A stretch of DNA of 64,000 nucleotides from positions 1,798,001 to 1,862,000 of the forward strand of contig NZ_LR134355.1 of NCBI RefSeq assembly GCF_900637205.1, given 5' to 3'. Below are positions 1 to 10,320 of this stretch, piece by piece. Numbering within the stretch: position 1 is the stretch's first letter; every line of letters begins with the position of its first letter. The position numbers and the translations under genes were made by a program. This DNA is from Mycolicibacterium chitae. Its GTDB lineage: Bacteria > Actinomycetota > Actinomycetes > Mycobacteriales > Mycobacteriaceae. The notes beneath the pieces were generated by a model. The model was not told where the DNA came from, searched no databases, and saw only the letters and a list, made by a program, of their open reading frames with translations.

Positions 1-2
1 GG

Positions 3-983
3 CGTGCGAAGATCGGCATGTACATCGCGCTGCGTCTGCTGCGCGACGGGGCCCACACCACCGTCACCACCCGTTTTCCCAACGACGCGGTACGCCGGTT
101 CGCCGGCATGCCCGACAGCGCCGACTGGCTGCACCGGCTGCGCGTGGTCGGCATCGACCTGCGGGATCCGGCGCAGGTGGTCGCGCTGGCCGACGCCGTG
201 GCCGAGCGGGGCCCGCTGGATATCCTGATCAACAATGCCGCCCAGACCGTGCGCCGCGCGCCGGGCTCCTATGCCGCGCTGGTCGAGGCCGAGCGGACCC
301 CGGCCCCGGAACTGGTCGACGTGATCACCTTCGACCACGTCAGCGATGCCCACCCGGCCGCGTTGGCCGGCAGCCTGGCCGAACACCAGCAGCCGCACGC
401 CCTGACCGAACTCGCCCTGGTGGCGCGCAGCGCCTCCCCGGCGCGGATCGCCGCAGGGACCGCCATCGACGCCGGCGGGCTGCTGCCGGACACCGCCCCG
501 GTCAACAGCTGGACCCAGCGCGTGCACGAGGTCGACGCGCTGGAACTGCTCGAGGTGCAGCTGTGCAACCAGACCGCGCCGTTCATCTTGATCAGCCGGC
601 TGCGTGGCGCGCTGGCCGCCTCGAGCGCGCGGCGCAAGTACGTGGTGAACGTCTCGGCGATGGAAGGCCAGTTCAGCCGCGGCTACAAGGGCCCCGGGCA
701 TCCGCACACCAACATGGCCAAGGCCGCGCTGAACATGCTCACCCGCACCAGCGCGGCCGAAATGCTCTCGCAGGACGGCATTTTGATGACCGCCGTCGAT
801 ACCGGCTGGATCACCGACGAACGCCCCCACCCGACCAAGCTGCGGCTGGCCGAGGAGGGCTTCCACGCCCCGCTGGATCTGGTCGACGGCGCGGCGCGGG
901 TGTACGACCCGATCGTGCGCGGGGAGGCCGGTGAGGATCTCTACGGGTGCTTCCTGAAGGACTACGCGGTGAGCAACTGGTAG
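3..983 (+). CDS. SDR family oxidoreductase, 5' end outside window
   Basis: The reading frame is open from the first bases of the window, so the start codon and the Gly-rich NAD(P) motif lie upstream. Visible parts are the end of the first Rossmann helix (KIGMYIALRLLRDGA), a strand with TTRFP that suggests NADP specificity, the LINNAAQ motif (NNAG equivalent), and a late GHPHTNMAKAALNML segment carrying the catalytic Lys. The canonical YxxxK Tyr is not at its usual place (HTNMAK instead), a pattern shared by a subgroup of SDRs with a long insertion between the NNAG motif and the active site, as here. Substrate unknown. It converges on the minus-strand operon ending at 987, with only 3 bases between. 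Family call is firm, function is not. Confidence 0.8.
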   Translation, partial: RAKIGMYIALRLLRDGAHTTVTTRFPNDAVRRFAGMPDSADWLHRLRVVGIDLRDPAQVVALADAVAERGPLDILINNAAQTVRRAPGSYAALVEAERTPAPELVDVITFDHVSDAHPAALAGSLAEHQQPHALTELALVARSASPARIAAGTAIDAGGLLPDTAPVNSWTQRVHEVDALELLEVQLCNQTAPFILISRLRGALAASSARRKYVVNVSAMEGQFSRGYKGPGHPHTNMAKAALNMLTRTSAAEMLSQDGILMTAVDTGWITDERPHPTKLRLAEEGFHAPLDLVDGAARVYDPIVRGEAGEDLYGCFLKDYAVSNW

Positions 984-986
984 GGG

Positions 987-1325
987 CTACCGCCAGTACC
1001 AGACGCCGCGCCGCGCTACCCAGTGCCCGGGCGCCGAGATCGCGAGCGGATCGGCGGGGTCCGACGCGGACGACCGATGCGGCGCACCGCCGTCCGCGCG
1101 ACCCAGCACCCGGCGGGCCCGCCGTACCAGTTCCCGTCGGCGCCGATCGAGTCGGGCGTCGGACCGCCCGACCTCGTCGACGATGTCGGTGAAGCGCGCC
1201 CAGATCTGCTCACACGACATGCCGAACCGGGGGAGCGCCTCCTCGGGATCGGGGCCACCGAACGGGGCCCAGTTCACCACGAATTCGACGATCTCCCAGT
1301 CGATGTCGTCGACAGGTTGCGGCAC
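987..1325 (-). CDS. Small conserved protein, paralogue of the 18589-18918 product
   Basis: 112 residues, last gene of the minus-strand operon, 12 bases after the crotonase stop. No domain is recognised with certainty. The N-terminal half (DDIDWEIVEFVVNWAPFGGP then DPEEALPRFGMSCEQ) and the C-terminal WVARRGVWYWR are almost identical to the protein encoded at 18589-18918, while the middle is Arg-rich and variable. The pattern of an aromatic N-terminal helix followed by R-FGM-S is loosely like the helix-turn-helix of DUF3263 proteins, but this is weak. Two operons for acyl-CoA-type metabolism carrying the same small gene suggests an accessory role, possibly regulatory. Function unknown. Confidence 0.7.
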   Translation of the reverse strand: MPQPVDDIDWEIVEFVVNWAPFGGPDPEEALPRFGMSCEQIWARFTDIVDEVGRSDARLDRRRRELVRRARRVLGRADGGAPHRSSASDPADPLAISAPGHWVARRGVWYWR

Positions 1326-1337
1326 CGCGGACCTCGG

Positions 1338-2039
1338 TCAGGACTGTCGGCGCAGCGATCCGATGACCAGGCGGGATTTGGCCAGCTCGGTGGCTTGGGC
1401 CTCGGTCGCCTGATCGGTGGCGCGCAGGAAATCACGGATCTCCCGGTGCACCCGCGGATTGTGGCGCCGCAGTTCTTGCACGACGGCGTCCACCCTGGCG
1501 TCGAGGTCCGCGGCGGTGGCGGTTTCGGACACCAGGCCCAACGCGGCGGCGCGCTCCGCCGAGATCGCGGCGCCGGTTGCGGTCAGCCGGAAGGCCTCCC
1601 GCCGCCCGACCAGTTGCGGTAGCCACGCCAGCACGAGCGTCGGGGCCAGCCCGATGTTCACTTCGGGGAAGAAGAACTTCGCGGTGTCGGCGGCGACGGC
1701 GATGTCCGACAGGGCGGCCACGCCGACGCCGAATCCGGCGGCATCGCCGTGCACCCTGGCCACCGACACCAACGGGCTGTTCCGTAGCGCGTGGTTGACC
1801 GCCACCAAGCGGTCGACCTCGTCGGGCAGTTCGTGGACGGTCGCCGCGCTGCGTTCCCGGCCCAGGCAGAACGACTGGGCCCGGGACTCGATCACCACGA
1901 TGTGCGCCGACTCCGGCGGCGACATCAGCAGTTCGGTGAATCGGTCGCAGTCATCGAGGGAGATCAGCCCGTCGTCCGACAGCGGCAGGACGGCACGTAC
2001 AACACCGTCGGTCACCGTCGCGAATGTTTCCGTGGTCAT
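1338..2039 (-). CDS. Enoyl-CoA hydratase/isomerase (crotonase) family protein
   Basis: About 233 residues, a little short for the crotonase superfamily (usually 255-270). The N-terminal strand VIESRAQSFCLGRE, the oxyanion-hole stretch HGDAAGFGVGVAALSDIAVA and the FFPEVNIGLAPT segment are typical. An ATG at 2045 is also possible, but the ATG at 2039 has an AAAGGG ribosome site seven bases upstream, so it is preferred. It follows the aldehyde dehydrogenase in the same operon and probably acts on a CoA thioester produced in that pathway. Substrate cannot be predicted. Confidence 0.85.
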   Translation of the reverse strand: MTTETFATVTDGVVRAVLPLSDDGLISLDDCDRFTELLMSPPESAHIVVIESRAQSFCLGRERSAATVHELPDEVDRLVAVNHALRNSPLVSVARVHGDAAGFGVGVAALSDIAVAADTAKFFFPEVNIGLAPTLVLAWLPQLVGRREAFRLTATGAAISAERAAALGLVSETATAADLDARVDAVVQELRRHNPRVHREIRDFLRATDQATEAQATELAKSRLVIGSLRRQS

Positions 2040-2052
2040 GTGCATACCCTTT

Positions 2053-3549
2053 CTAGTTCAGTCGGTCCTGGCCCACGCCGCCGTACCAGTCGACGTAGTC
2101 CGGAGCGGTCCTGACGGTCACCGCGCGGACCTGGGTGAAGTCGTGGAACGACTCCCAGCCGCCTTCGCGGCCCTGCCCGCTCTCCCGCACGCCGCCCCAC
2201 GGCGAACACGGGTCGAGGCGGTGATGATCGTTGACCCAGACGATGCCCTGTTCCAGGCGGCCGGCGACGCGGTGCGCCCGGGCGACGTCACCGGTCCAGA
2301 TCGACGAGCCCAGCCCGAAGTCCGAATCGTTGGCCATGGCGATGGCCTCGTCCTCGGTGTCGAACGGGATGACCACCAGGACCGGACCGAAGATCTCCTC
2401 CCGGGCGATGCGCATGTCGTTGCGGATCCCGGTGAGGACGGTCGGTTTCACGAAGTAGCCGTCCAGGCCGGGAACTTTGGCCGCCTCGCCACCGGTGGCG
2501 ACTGTCCCGCCCTCTTCGACGCCGAGCGCCACGTAGTCGAGGATGCGGCGACGGGCCTTCTCCGAGATCACCGGGCCCAGTTGGGTGTCGGCCAGCGCAG
2601 GGTCGCCGATGCGGATCGCCTCGGCTTGGGCGACCAACCGCTCGACGAACTCGTCGTGGATCGTGGACTGCACGATCAGCCGGGTGCCGGCGATACAGGT
2701 CTGGCCGGCGCCGACGAATCCGCCGAATGCGGTGCCCCGCGAGGAGATCTCGGTGGGCAGGTCGTCGAACACCAGCACCGGGGACTTCCCGCCGAGTTCC
2801 AGTGTGGCCTTGGCGAATCGGCGTGCCGTGGCCACGGCGATAGAGCGGCCGGGTTCGGTGCCGCCGGTGAACACCGCCTTCTTCACCAGCGGGTGTTCCA
2901 CCAGGGCCGAGCCGGCGGTGGGGCCCGGGCCGGGCACCACGTTGAACACCCCGTCGGGGATGCCGGCCTCGGCGGCGAGCCGGCCGATCACCAGCGCGGT
3001 CAGCGGGGTCTGCTCGGAGGGCTTGAGCACCACGCTGTTCCCGGTGGCCAACGCGGGTGCGAGGCTCTTCGAGGCGATCATCAGCGGATGGTTGAACGAC
3101 GACAGGATGCCGACGACGCCGAGCGGGAAGCGGCTGGTGTAGGAGTGGTACGGCCCGGACATCGGCACCACGGAGGTGCGGTCGGCCAGCAGCAGCGCAG
3201 CGTTGTACCGGTACCACTCGGACAGGCGGGTGATCTGTGCCTTCGTCTCGGTGATCGGCCGCCCGTTGTTCAGCGTTTCGAGCCGGTACAGCTCCTCCAT
3301 GTTCTCGTCGATCAGGTCGGAGAACCGGTTGAGGATGCGGGCGCGTTCGTGGATTGGAGCATCACGCCATACGCCCGATTCGAACGCGGCGTGGGCGGCG
3401 CGCACGGCATCGTCGATGTCATCCTCGTTGCCGCTGTGGCAGCGCGCGAAGACCTCGCCGGTGGCGGGGTTGATCAGGTCGAGGATGTCGCTGCGGCCCT
3501 CGGCTTCACGGCCGTCGATGAGGAGACGATTGATGTTGGCTTGCTTCAC
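2053..3549 (-). CDS. NAD(P)-dependent aldehyde dehydrogenase
   Basis: 498 residues, full length for the ALDH superfamily. The general-base motif LELGGKSP and the nucleophile motif GAGQTCIAGTR (catalytic Cys) are both present, as is the C-terminal NDSDFGLGSSIWTGD / GIVWVND region that shapes the cofactor and oligomer interface. It oxidises an aldehyde to an acid. GTG start, 3 bases after the RidA stop, with an AGAAAG site upstream. The pairing of ALDH with a RidA protein resembles 2-aminomuconate-type pathways (semialdehyde dehydrogenase plus RidA-family deaminase), but that is inference from neighbourhood only. Confidence 0.92.
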   Translation of the reverse strand: MKQANINRLLIDGREAEGRSDILDLINPATGEVFARCHSGNEDDIDDAVRAAHAAFESGVWRDAPIHERARILNRFSDLIDENMEELYRLETLNNGRPITETKAQITRLSEWYRYNAALLLADRTSVVPMSGPYHSYTSRFPLGVVGILSSFNHPLMIASKSLAPALATGNSVVLKPSEQTPLTALVIGRLAAEAGIPDGVFNVVPGPGPTAGSALVEHPLVKKAVFTGGTEPGRSIAVATARRFAKATLELGGKSPVLVFDDLPTEISSRGTAFGGFVGAGQTCIAGTRLIVQSTIHDEFVERLVAQAEAIRIGDPALADTQLGPVISEKARRRILDYVALGVEEGGTVATGGEAAKVPGLDGYFVKPTVLTGIRNDMRIAREEIFGPVLVVIPFDTEDEAIAMANDSDFGLGSSIWTGDVARAHRVAGRLEQGIVWVNDHHRLDPCSPWGGVRESGQGREGGWESFHDFTQVRAVTVRTAPDYVDWYGGVGQDRLN

Positions 3550-3552
3550 TGG

Positions 3553-4758
3553 TCATTTGCTTTCTGTGTCGTGCAGGACGATTTCGAGAACGATGCTGGA
3601 GGAGGTTCCGATATTCGGGGAGGTCGTCACGGCCACCGGCTGATCCTGGCTGTCGAGCAGGGCGCGGCCGAACGGGAACACATCTGCGTTGTCCGGCAGG
3701 TATGCGTGCACCTTGATGGGGTGCGCGGACCCGCCGGCCTGCGTGGCGGCCGCGGCGAGCGCGCCCCGCACCGCCGCTTCGACGTTCTGGCTGCGGTCGC
3801 CGACGGTGTGGTCGACGTCGATCTCGGCCAGGGCCAGGCTCGTCGCCCCCGAGCCGCCGATCGAGATCCGATGCCCCTCGGCGCGGTTGCCGACGGCGCG
3901 GTGCACCGATGGCGCCCCGCTGCGGACCGCGATGACATCGATCTCGATGATCGCTCCGCCGGTGAGCAACTCGTCGACCCCGATGATCACACAGGGTGGC
4001 GGCGCCCCATCGAAGCGCTCCCGCCAGAGCCGCTCGAAGACCGGGGCGTCGCGCAGATCCTTGAGGAAGACTTCCACCCGCAGCACGTTGTCCCAGTCGC
4101 CACCTGCGTCCGTGAGCAGCGTGTCGCAGATGCCCAGGGTGTAGTTGGCCTGCGCCACGATCGGCGAGACATGATGTGGGAAAAGGGGATTCACCTGAGC
4201 GCCGGGCGCCAAGCCGGTCGCGCCGAAATCGGTCGGAAGCTGACCGGCCAGGAACAGCCAGTCGCCGGCGCCGACGCAGGCCGTGTAGTTGGCCAACGGT
4301 TTGGGCAACCGAGGGCTCTCGAGCGGTCGGACGTCGACCGTGTCCGGCAACGCGGCGATGAGGTCGACCGACACCAGGGTGCCCGGCACCGCCAGCCGGT
4401 CCGCACCGACCCCGACGGTGGTGCGGGGCGGTGGCACCGGGAAGAAGCGCTTCCACACTTGGTCGAAGGCGTCGAACAGCCGGCAATCGGTGATGAACAC
4501 CTGGGTCTTCACGACGTCCTGCAGCCCAACACCGCGAGAGTTCAACAGGCGGACCGCCTTTTCGAGCAGATGCGTGGTCTGCTTCTGGATTTCCGAACCG
4601 TAGTAGGGGAATTCGGTCGACATCGTCGCCTCCGGCGGAATACCCACACCGGGGTCGGCGGCGGTCAGACCGGAGAGGAAGATCAGACCATCGGATACGG
4701 CGACCCGTTCGTCGAGGATGCTCTCCACCGAGCTCCGGTCAGTGGCTTGAAGCGACAT
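3553..4758 (-). CDS. Protein with three tandem RidA/YjgF-like domains
   Basis: 401 residues, about three times a normal RidA (about 130). Residues 1-140 and about 141-280 each show a full RidA pattern (FLSGLTA...; LFLAGQLP...; VVKTQVFITD; VLRVEVFLKD; PPPRTTVGV; PPPCVIIGV). Residues about 281-401 form a third, shorter and more degenerate copy (ISIGGSGA, IKVHAYLPD). RidA proteins hydrolyse reactive enamines/imines to ketones and ammonia; some members are aminomuconate deaminases. The ATG at 4758 is chosen over an upstream GTG because AGGAGG lies 8-9 bases before it. It lies between the transporter genes and the aldehyde dehydrogenase, which suggests removal of nitrogen from an imported compound. 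Confidence 0.85.
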   Translation of the reverse strand: MSLQATDRSSVESILDERVAVSDGLIFLSGLTAADPGVGIPPEATMSTEFPYYGSEIQKQTTHLLEKAVRLLNSRGVGLQDVVKTQVFITDCRLFDAFDQVWKRFFPVPPPRTTVGVGADRLAVPGTLVSVDLIAALPDTVDVRPLESPRLPKPLANYTACVGAGDWLFLAGQLPTDFGATGLAPGAQVNPLFPHHVSPIVAQANYTLGICDTLLTDAGGDWDNVLRVEVFLKDLRDAPVFERLWRERFDGAPPPCVIIGVDELLTGGAIIEIDVIAVRSGAPSVHRAVGNRAEGHRISIGGSGATSLALAEIDVDHTVGDRSQNVEAAVRGALAAAATQAGGSAHPIKVHAYLPDNADVFPFGRALLDSQDQPVAVTTSPNIGTSSSIVLEIVLHDTESK

Positions 4759-4852
4759 GGTTCCCACCTCCTGCGGGGCGACGCCCCACGGTTGTTACTT
4801 GTTGTGAATACGGCCTTTTGAGGTTTCGCGCGGACGCGGGCCTGGTCTTGGT

Positions 4853-5571
4853 CTATTCGGCCTCTTCCATGCCGAAGAACAGCCGGCGTAGCCCCTCGTC
4901 GTCGAGGACATCGGCGACGTCCTGTTCGTCGCCGATCCGGCCGCCCTGCATGATGTAGACCCGGTCGCAGTGCGGCAGGATGACCGCGGGGTTTTCCTCG
5001 ACCACCCACAGCACGCCGACGCCGTCGCGCGTCGTTTCGTCGACCCGGGCAATCAACTCCTGGACGATGGCCGGCGCCAGCCCGGTCGTGGGTTCATCGA
5101 GCGCCAAGAATTCCGGCCCGGTCGCGAGAGCCCCGGCCACGGCGAGCATCTGGCGCTCACCGCCCGACAGGGTCGAGGCGCTCATCCGCCGGCGCTTGGC
5201 CAGCGCCGGGAACCGGTCGAAGGCCGACTCCAGGCCCGGGGTCAGTTGGTTGCGGCCCGCGGGCAGGAGCGCCACCCGCAGGTTCTCCTCGACGGTGAGG
5301 TTCGGAAAGGTGTTGCCGCCCTGCGGTACATAGGCCATGCCGTGGCGGACCAGTTGAGCCGTGGGTACGGCCCCGATGTCGGCGTCCCGGAGCCGGATGG
5401 TCCCCGACATCGGCTTGACGAGCTGGAACAGCGACTTGAGCAGGGTGGACTTACCCGCCCCGTTGGGGCCCACCAGCGCGACGGTCTCGTTCGGCTGGAC
5501 AGTGAGCGAGACATCGTGGATAACGGGAAGTTTCGCGTAACCGGCGGTCAGATTCTGCACGCTCAGCAGTG

Positions 5572-5575
<4 letters not shown>
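4853..5575 (-). CDS. livF: Branched-chain amino acid-type ABC transporter ATP-binding protein (LivF-like)
   Basis: 240 residues. Walker A GPNGAGKST, Q-loop, signature LSGGERQML and Walker B EFLALDEPTTGL are all visible. The short form with PNLTVEENL is typical of LivF rather than LivG. It provides one of two ATPase subunits of a HAAT-family importer at the cytoplasmic membrane. Its start overlaps the livG stop (ATGA). The actual substrate may be an organic acid or amide rather than leucine, given the catabolic genes that follow. Confidence 0.93.
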
Positions 5576-6335
<760 letters not shown>

Positions 6336-6339
<4 letters not shown>

Positions 6340-7322
6340 CGCGACACCGCCTCTCCTCGTCGTCGGAGCAATCGGCCCTGGCCCAGGTCCTTGGCGCTGA
6401 GCTGGAACGAAGAGCGTTCACTGACCAGGCCGGAGGGGCGGAACCGGAGCACCAGGATGAGCAGCAGGCCGAGGATGATCGGGCGGGTGGCCGCCAGCAT
6501 CTGCGCGTACTCGGCGGATCCCTGCAGGAAGGTGAGCAACTCGGTACTCACGATCAGTAGGCTCGCGCCCAGCACGGGGCCGCTGCGGCTGCCGATGCCG
6601 CCGATCACCAGCGCGGTCCACACCACGAAGGTCATCTCGGAGACGAACAGGGACGGCACCACGCTGCGGACATGCCACAGGTACAGGGGAGCGATCAACC
6701 CGATCAACGCACCGGCGAAGACGTAGGTGATGATGCGGTAGTAGACGACTCGTTTACCCAGCGACCGGGCGACCGGTTCGTTGTCGCGGGCAGCGCGCAG
6801 CAGCCGGACATACGGCGTCTTGGCCAGTCGGTTCATCAGCAGGAAGACCACCAGCACCACCACCGCGGTCATCGCCAGCAGCACCCACCGATACGAGCCG
6901 GGCGGGACGAGGTCGCTGAACGGACGGTCGATCGACGAGAAACCGGTGGTGCCCCGCGTGAGTGCGGTCTCGCTGACGGCGATCTGGTGGATCACCTCGG
7001 CGAAGGCCAAGGTGGTGATGAGGAAGAACTCCCCGCGCAGCCGGATCGAGGGCACCGCGATGAGCAGTGCGACCAACGCGGTGACCACCATGGCGGCGAC
7101 GACCCCGACCGGTATCGGCAGGCCCGGTGAGATCAACAGGCCCGTGGTGGTGCGGGTTTGGGTGAGCAGGATGTAGGTGTAGCTGGCCACGCCGACCAGG
7201 CCTGCCACGCCCAGGTCCCACATGCCGGCCCAGCCGGCCACGAGGTTGAGCACCATGGCCAGGGCCGCGTAGATGCCGGCGAGGGTGAGGACGCCGACCA
7301 GGAAGACGACGAGAGAGCTCAT
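6336..7322 (-). CDS. livM: Branched-chain amino acid-type ABC transporter permease (LivM-like)
   Basis: 328 residues from the ATG at 7322, which overlaps the livH stop as ATGA; a longer reading frame upstream is antisense-type, Arg-rich sequence and is rejected. About eight to ten hydrophobic segments begin at the first residues (VVFLVGVLTLAGIYAALAMV). The IRLRGEFFLITTLAFAEV motif is diagnostic of LivM. It forms the channel with the LivH-like permease. Confidence 0.92.
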
Positions 7323-8185
7323 CAGGCAGCCTGCTTTCTTTGCCGGACGCTGAACAACCCGCTGGGTCGCACGAGCAGGACGATGATCAGGGCCACGAAC
7401 GCGACCACGGTGCGGTAGGACGTCGGGATCAGCAGCGAGGACAGGTCCATCGCGAGTCCGAGCATCAGGCTGGCGACGATCACGCCGTAGGTGCTGCCGA
7501 GTCCACCGAGTACGGCCGCGGCGAGGATCAGAATGATGTTCTGCCAACCGAGTTCAGGTCCGACGGCGCCGATGATGCCGATCATCACACCGGCCAGCCC
7601 GGCGAGGAAGCCCGCGACGAACCACACCTGGTAGGACACCGACCGGGTGGAGATCCCGCGGACGCGGGCCAGGTCGGGGTTGCCGGCGACCGCCCGGATC
7701 GAGACCCCGGCGGAGGTCTTGGTGAGGAACAGGTGCAGGGCCAGGATGGAGACCGCGGCGGTGGCGATGATCGCGATCTCGCCGAAGGAGACCTCCACGC
7801 CGAGCACGCGATAGCTCGCGCCGAACGTCACCGGGTAGTTCTGCAGATTCGCCCCGAACACCATGACCAAGGTGCCGTAGACGACATAGGCGACGCCCAC
7901 CGACGAGAACAGTTGGACGAGGGCGCCTTTCTGCCGGATGGGTTCGAAGATGACGATGGACAGGATCACCGCGACGGCGCCCGTGGTGATCGCGGCGAAC
8001 AGCGCCGCCGCCCAGACGGGCAGGCCCAAGTCGCGGCAGGCCAACAGCCCCAGGAACGCCGCCAGGGCCAGGAACTGGCCGTGGGCGATGTTCAGGAATC
8101 CCTCGGTCTGGCGGACCATCGAGAACCCGACTGTGGCCATCGCGAGGATGCTTCCGGTCACCAGACCGAAGATCAGGTATTGCAC
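7322..8185 (-). CDS. livH: Branched-chain amino acid-type ABC transporter permease (LivH-like)
   Basis: 287 residues, polytopic. The LivH N-terminus (GLVTGSILAMATVGFSMV, NIAHGQFLALAA) and the late LGGLGSTYGVIVASLMLGL and IVLLVRPSGLF motifs are present. Follows the binding-protein gene after 117 bases that contain no gene. Confidence 0.92.
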   Translation of the reverse strand: MQYLIFGLVTGSILAMATVGFSMVRQTEGFLNIAHGQFLALAAFLGLLACRDLGLPVWAAALFAAITTGAVAVILSIVIFEPIRQKGALVQLFSSVGVAYVVYGTLVMVFGANLQNYPVTFGASYRVLGVEVSFGEIAIIATAAVSILALHLFLTKTSAGVSIRAVAGNPDLARVRGISTRSVSYQVWFVAGFLAGLAGVMIGIIGAVGPELGWQNIILILAAAVLGGLGSTYGVIVASLMLGLAMDLSSLLIPTSYRTVVAFVALIIVLLVRPSGLFSVRQRKQAA

Positions 8186-8302
8186 AGCATCGCCTCTCGG
8201 ACGTCGGATGCGGACAATTCGTGGTGCGCGTCGGCACCGCCGACGGCACGATCAGTGCCGCCGGCGGGTGACGCCGCGGGGGTGCTACGCGCTATCGGCG
8301 TG

Positions 8303-9556
8303 TCAGCGGTCGAGAACTTCCCGGAGTTCGGGGTCGAGCTTCAGCGTGCCCACCTGCTGCCAGGCGCCGTCGATGATGAACTGCTCACCGAACAGCGGCG
8401 AGGCGAGGTTGCCGTACTCGTTGAGTTCCAGGCTGCCCGAGGCGCCGTCGTAGTTGATCTCGTTTCCGGCCTCGAGCTCGCGCACCCCGTCGGCGTAGGA
8501 ATAGACCACGGTGCCACCGGAATTGAGCACCTGGGGGATGGCCTCGGCGATGGCGGCGCCTTCGGTGCTCTGCGCCTTGGTGATGGCCAATGCCAGCGCA
8601 ATGTACTGGTCGTACTGGTTGGCGTCGTATACACCGGGGGAGGGTGCGTAACCGGTGGCCTCGTTGAAGCGTTCGGCGAAGCTGATGTAGGCGGGTGACT
8701 CGACGTCGTAAGCGGCGATCGCGCCGACGGCGACGCCGTCCTCGAGGTCGGGCATCAGGCCGCCGATGGGCGGCGTCACCAGATCCGGTGACACGTAGAA
8801 CTTTCCGCCGTAGCCGCGGCGTTGCCATTCGCGGAAGATCACCGAGGCGGCTTCGTGGCCAGCGGCCAGGTAGACGGCGTCGGGATTGGATTCGAAGGCC
8901 TTGAGCAGTTCGGCCTGATAAGACGAGCGGCCGGGGTTGAAGCGGATGTCGGCGACGATCTCGCCGTCGGTGCCGTCCTGGAAGACCTTCTTGAAGACGT
9001 CGGCCGGTTCGGACATGCCCTCGGTGTTCTGGGCCATGATCGCGACCCGCTTCACCCCTTCGTCGCGGGCGAACTGCGCGGCGATGGTGCCGCCGTCACT
9101 GTCAGATCCGGTGATGCGCCACATGTATTCGCCGGCCAGGGTGTCGAGTTCGGCCGAGCCGCAGCCGGGACAGAAGACCGGGATCTGTTGTTCGATGGCG
9201 CTGTCGAGGATGGCCAGACCGCCAGTGGACTCCACGCCGCCGATGGCGACAACCCTTTCGACATCGACCAACCGCGAAAAGCCTTGCACCGCACCCTCTA
9301 CCGTGGACAGGTCGTCGGCGGTGACCAGCACGGCCTCTTTGCCCAGCACGCCGCCGTTCTCGTTGATCTCGTCGATGGCGATGGTGACGGCGGCCTGCGA
9401 AGGCTCGTAGTAGGACGAATAGTCCCCGGTGATTCCGTTGAGCCAGCCGAACTTCACGCTGTCGGCGCTGTCGCTACTGCCGGCGCCGCCGCCGCACGCG
9501 GTCAGTGCCAGCGCGGCACTACTGAGCAAGGCCAACGTACCTTTTCGTGTGATCAC
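8303..9556 (-). CDS. ABC transporter substrate-binding lipoprotein (Leu/Ile/Val-binding type)
   Basis: 417 residues. A lipoprotein signal with lipobox LTAC (Cys21) is followed by a Gly/Ser linker and a type I periplasmic-binding fold: FGWLNGITGDYSSYYEP at the start, then GGVLGKEAVLVTADDLS, and VAIGGVESTGGLAILD. It is the external receptor of the importer encoded downstream in the same direction. First gene of the operon; the 85 bases upstream probably hold its promoter. Ligand not predictable, but the operon content suggests a nitrogen-containing acid. Confidence 0.92.
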   Translation of the reverse strand: MITRKGTLALLSSAALALTACGGGAGSSDSADSVKFGWLNGITGDYSSYYEPSQAAVTIAIDEINENGGVLGKEAVLVTADDLSTVEGAVQGFSRLVDVERVVAIGGVESTGGLAILDSAIEQQIPVFCPGCGSAELDTLAGEYMWRITGSDSDGGTIAAQFARDEGVKRVAIMAQNTEGMSEPADVFKKVFQDGTDGEIVADIRFNPGRSSYQAELLKAFESNPDAVYLAAGHEAASVIFREWQRRGYGGKFYVSPDLVTPPIGGLMPDLEDGVAVGAIAAYDVESPAYISFAERFNEATGYAPSPGVYDANQYDQYIALALAITKAQSTEGAAIAEAIPQVLNSGGTVVYSYADGVRELEAGNEINYDGASGSLELNEYGNLASPLFGEQFIIDGAWQQVGTLKLDPELREVLDR

Positions 9557-9641
9557 AGCCGTTTCCTTTCACTTTAAAACCGCGCGCAGGCGCAACCCAT
9601 CGCCGGACGTGATGGGTACAGGTGTGGGTGGAGCCAGCGAG

Positions 9642-10289
9642 TCAGTGCTCGCTGTCCCCGCAAGCCAGTAGGTAGTGGACGATGAACTCGTGTGAGGTCT
9701 CGAGGTGTTTTCGGGTCAAGTCTTTGAGCAGCGGACCGTCGTTGGCCTTGGCGGCGTCGAGGATTGCAGCGTGTTCTTCTTGGAGGTGCTCGACGTTGCC
9801 GATGACCGCCAGATGCAGGTACAGGTAGCGGTCGGTGAGTTTGCGCAGTTGGTCGACCAGTTCGATGGTTCTGGGCCGGTTCGCGCGGTGGTAGATCAGG
9901 GCGTGGAAGGACGCGTTGGCGTCGAGCCATTCGACGACGTCGGTGGTGTTGGCCATCGTGTCGAAATGCTGTGCCATTTGGATGGTCTCGGCACGGCCGA
10001 CACCCGAGGCGGCGATTTGGGTGAGGTTCGGCTCGACCGCGGTACGGATCTCGTAGAGCTCCTGTAGCTCGAGGATCGAGAGTCCGCGCGCGTGCGGGAC
10101 TCCATCGATCATCTCGATCAAACCCTCGGCGACCAGAGCCTGGACGGCGTCGCGCACTGGGATGCGGCTGACGCCGAACTGTTGGGCGAGGCGGGACTGC
10201 GACAGCTTGGTGCCTGGGTCGATCTCGCCGGTCAGCAGCGCATGCCGAAGGCCGTTGATGACCGTTTCACTCACTGAGCTTGTCGACAT
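9642..10289 (-). CDS. GntR family transcriptional regulator, FCD (FadR) type
   Basis: 215 residues. Residues about 5-70 are a GntR winged helix (LLTGEIDPGTKLSQSRLAQQ, then FGVSRIPVRDAVQALVAEGLI). The rest is an all-helical FCD ligand domain with metal-binding-type residues (EIRTAVEPN, NASFHALIY, EEHAAILDA). Such regulators are usually repressors released by a small acid or acyl-CoA. It lies directly upstream of the transporter operon in the same orientation and is its likely regulator. A palindromic GntR-type operator lies about 30 bases before its start. Confidence 0.92.
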   Translation of the reverse strand: MSTSSVSETVINGLRHALLTGEIDPGTKLSQSRLAQQFGVSRIPVRDAVQALVAEGLIEMIDGVPHARGLSILELQELYEIRTAVEPNLTQIAASGVGRAETIQMAQHFDTMANTTDVVEWLDANASFHALIYHRANRPRTIELVDQLRKLTDRYLYLHLAVIGNVEHLQEEHAAILDAAKANDGPLLKDLTRKHLETSHEFIVHYLLACGDSEH

Positions 10290-10320
10290 GTCTCACTTCT
10301 CGGATACAGGTTGTCGGTGG

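Noticed and set aside
4774-4786. Short hairpin GGGGCG-A-CGCCCC between livF and the RidA gene
   Set aside because: Only a 5-6 bp stem without a U-tract; too small and GC-driven to call a terminator or attenuator.
1417-4821. A 1,134-codon plus-strand open frame
   Set aside because: It is antisense to the crotonase, aldehyde dehydrogenase and RidA genes, which have clear family motifs; the frame is open because of GC-rich codon structure and its product is low-complexity.
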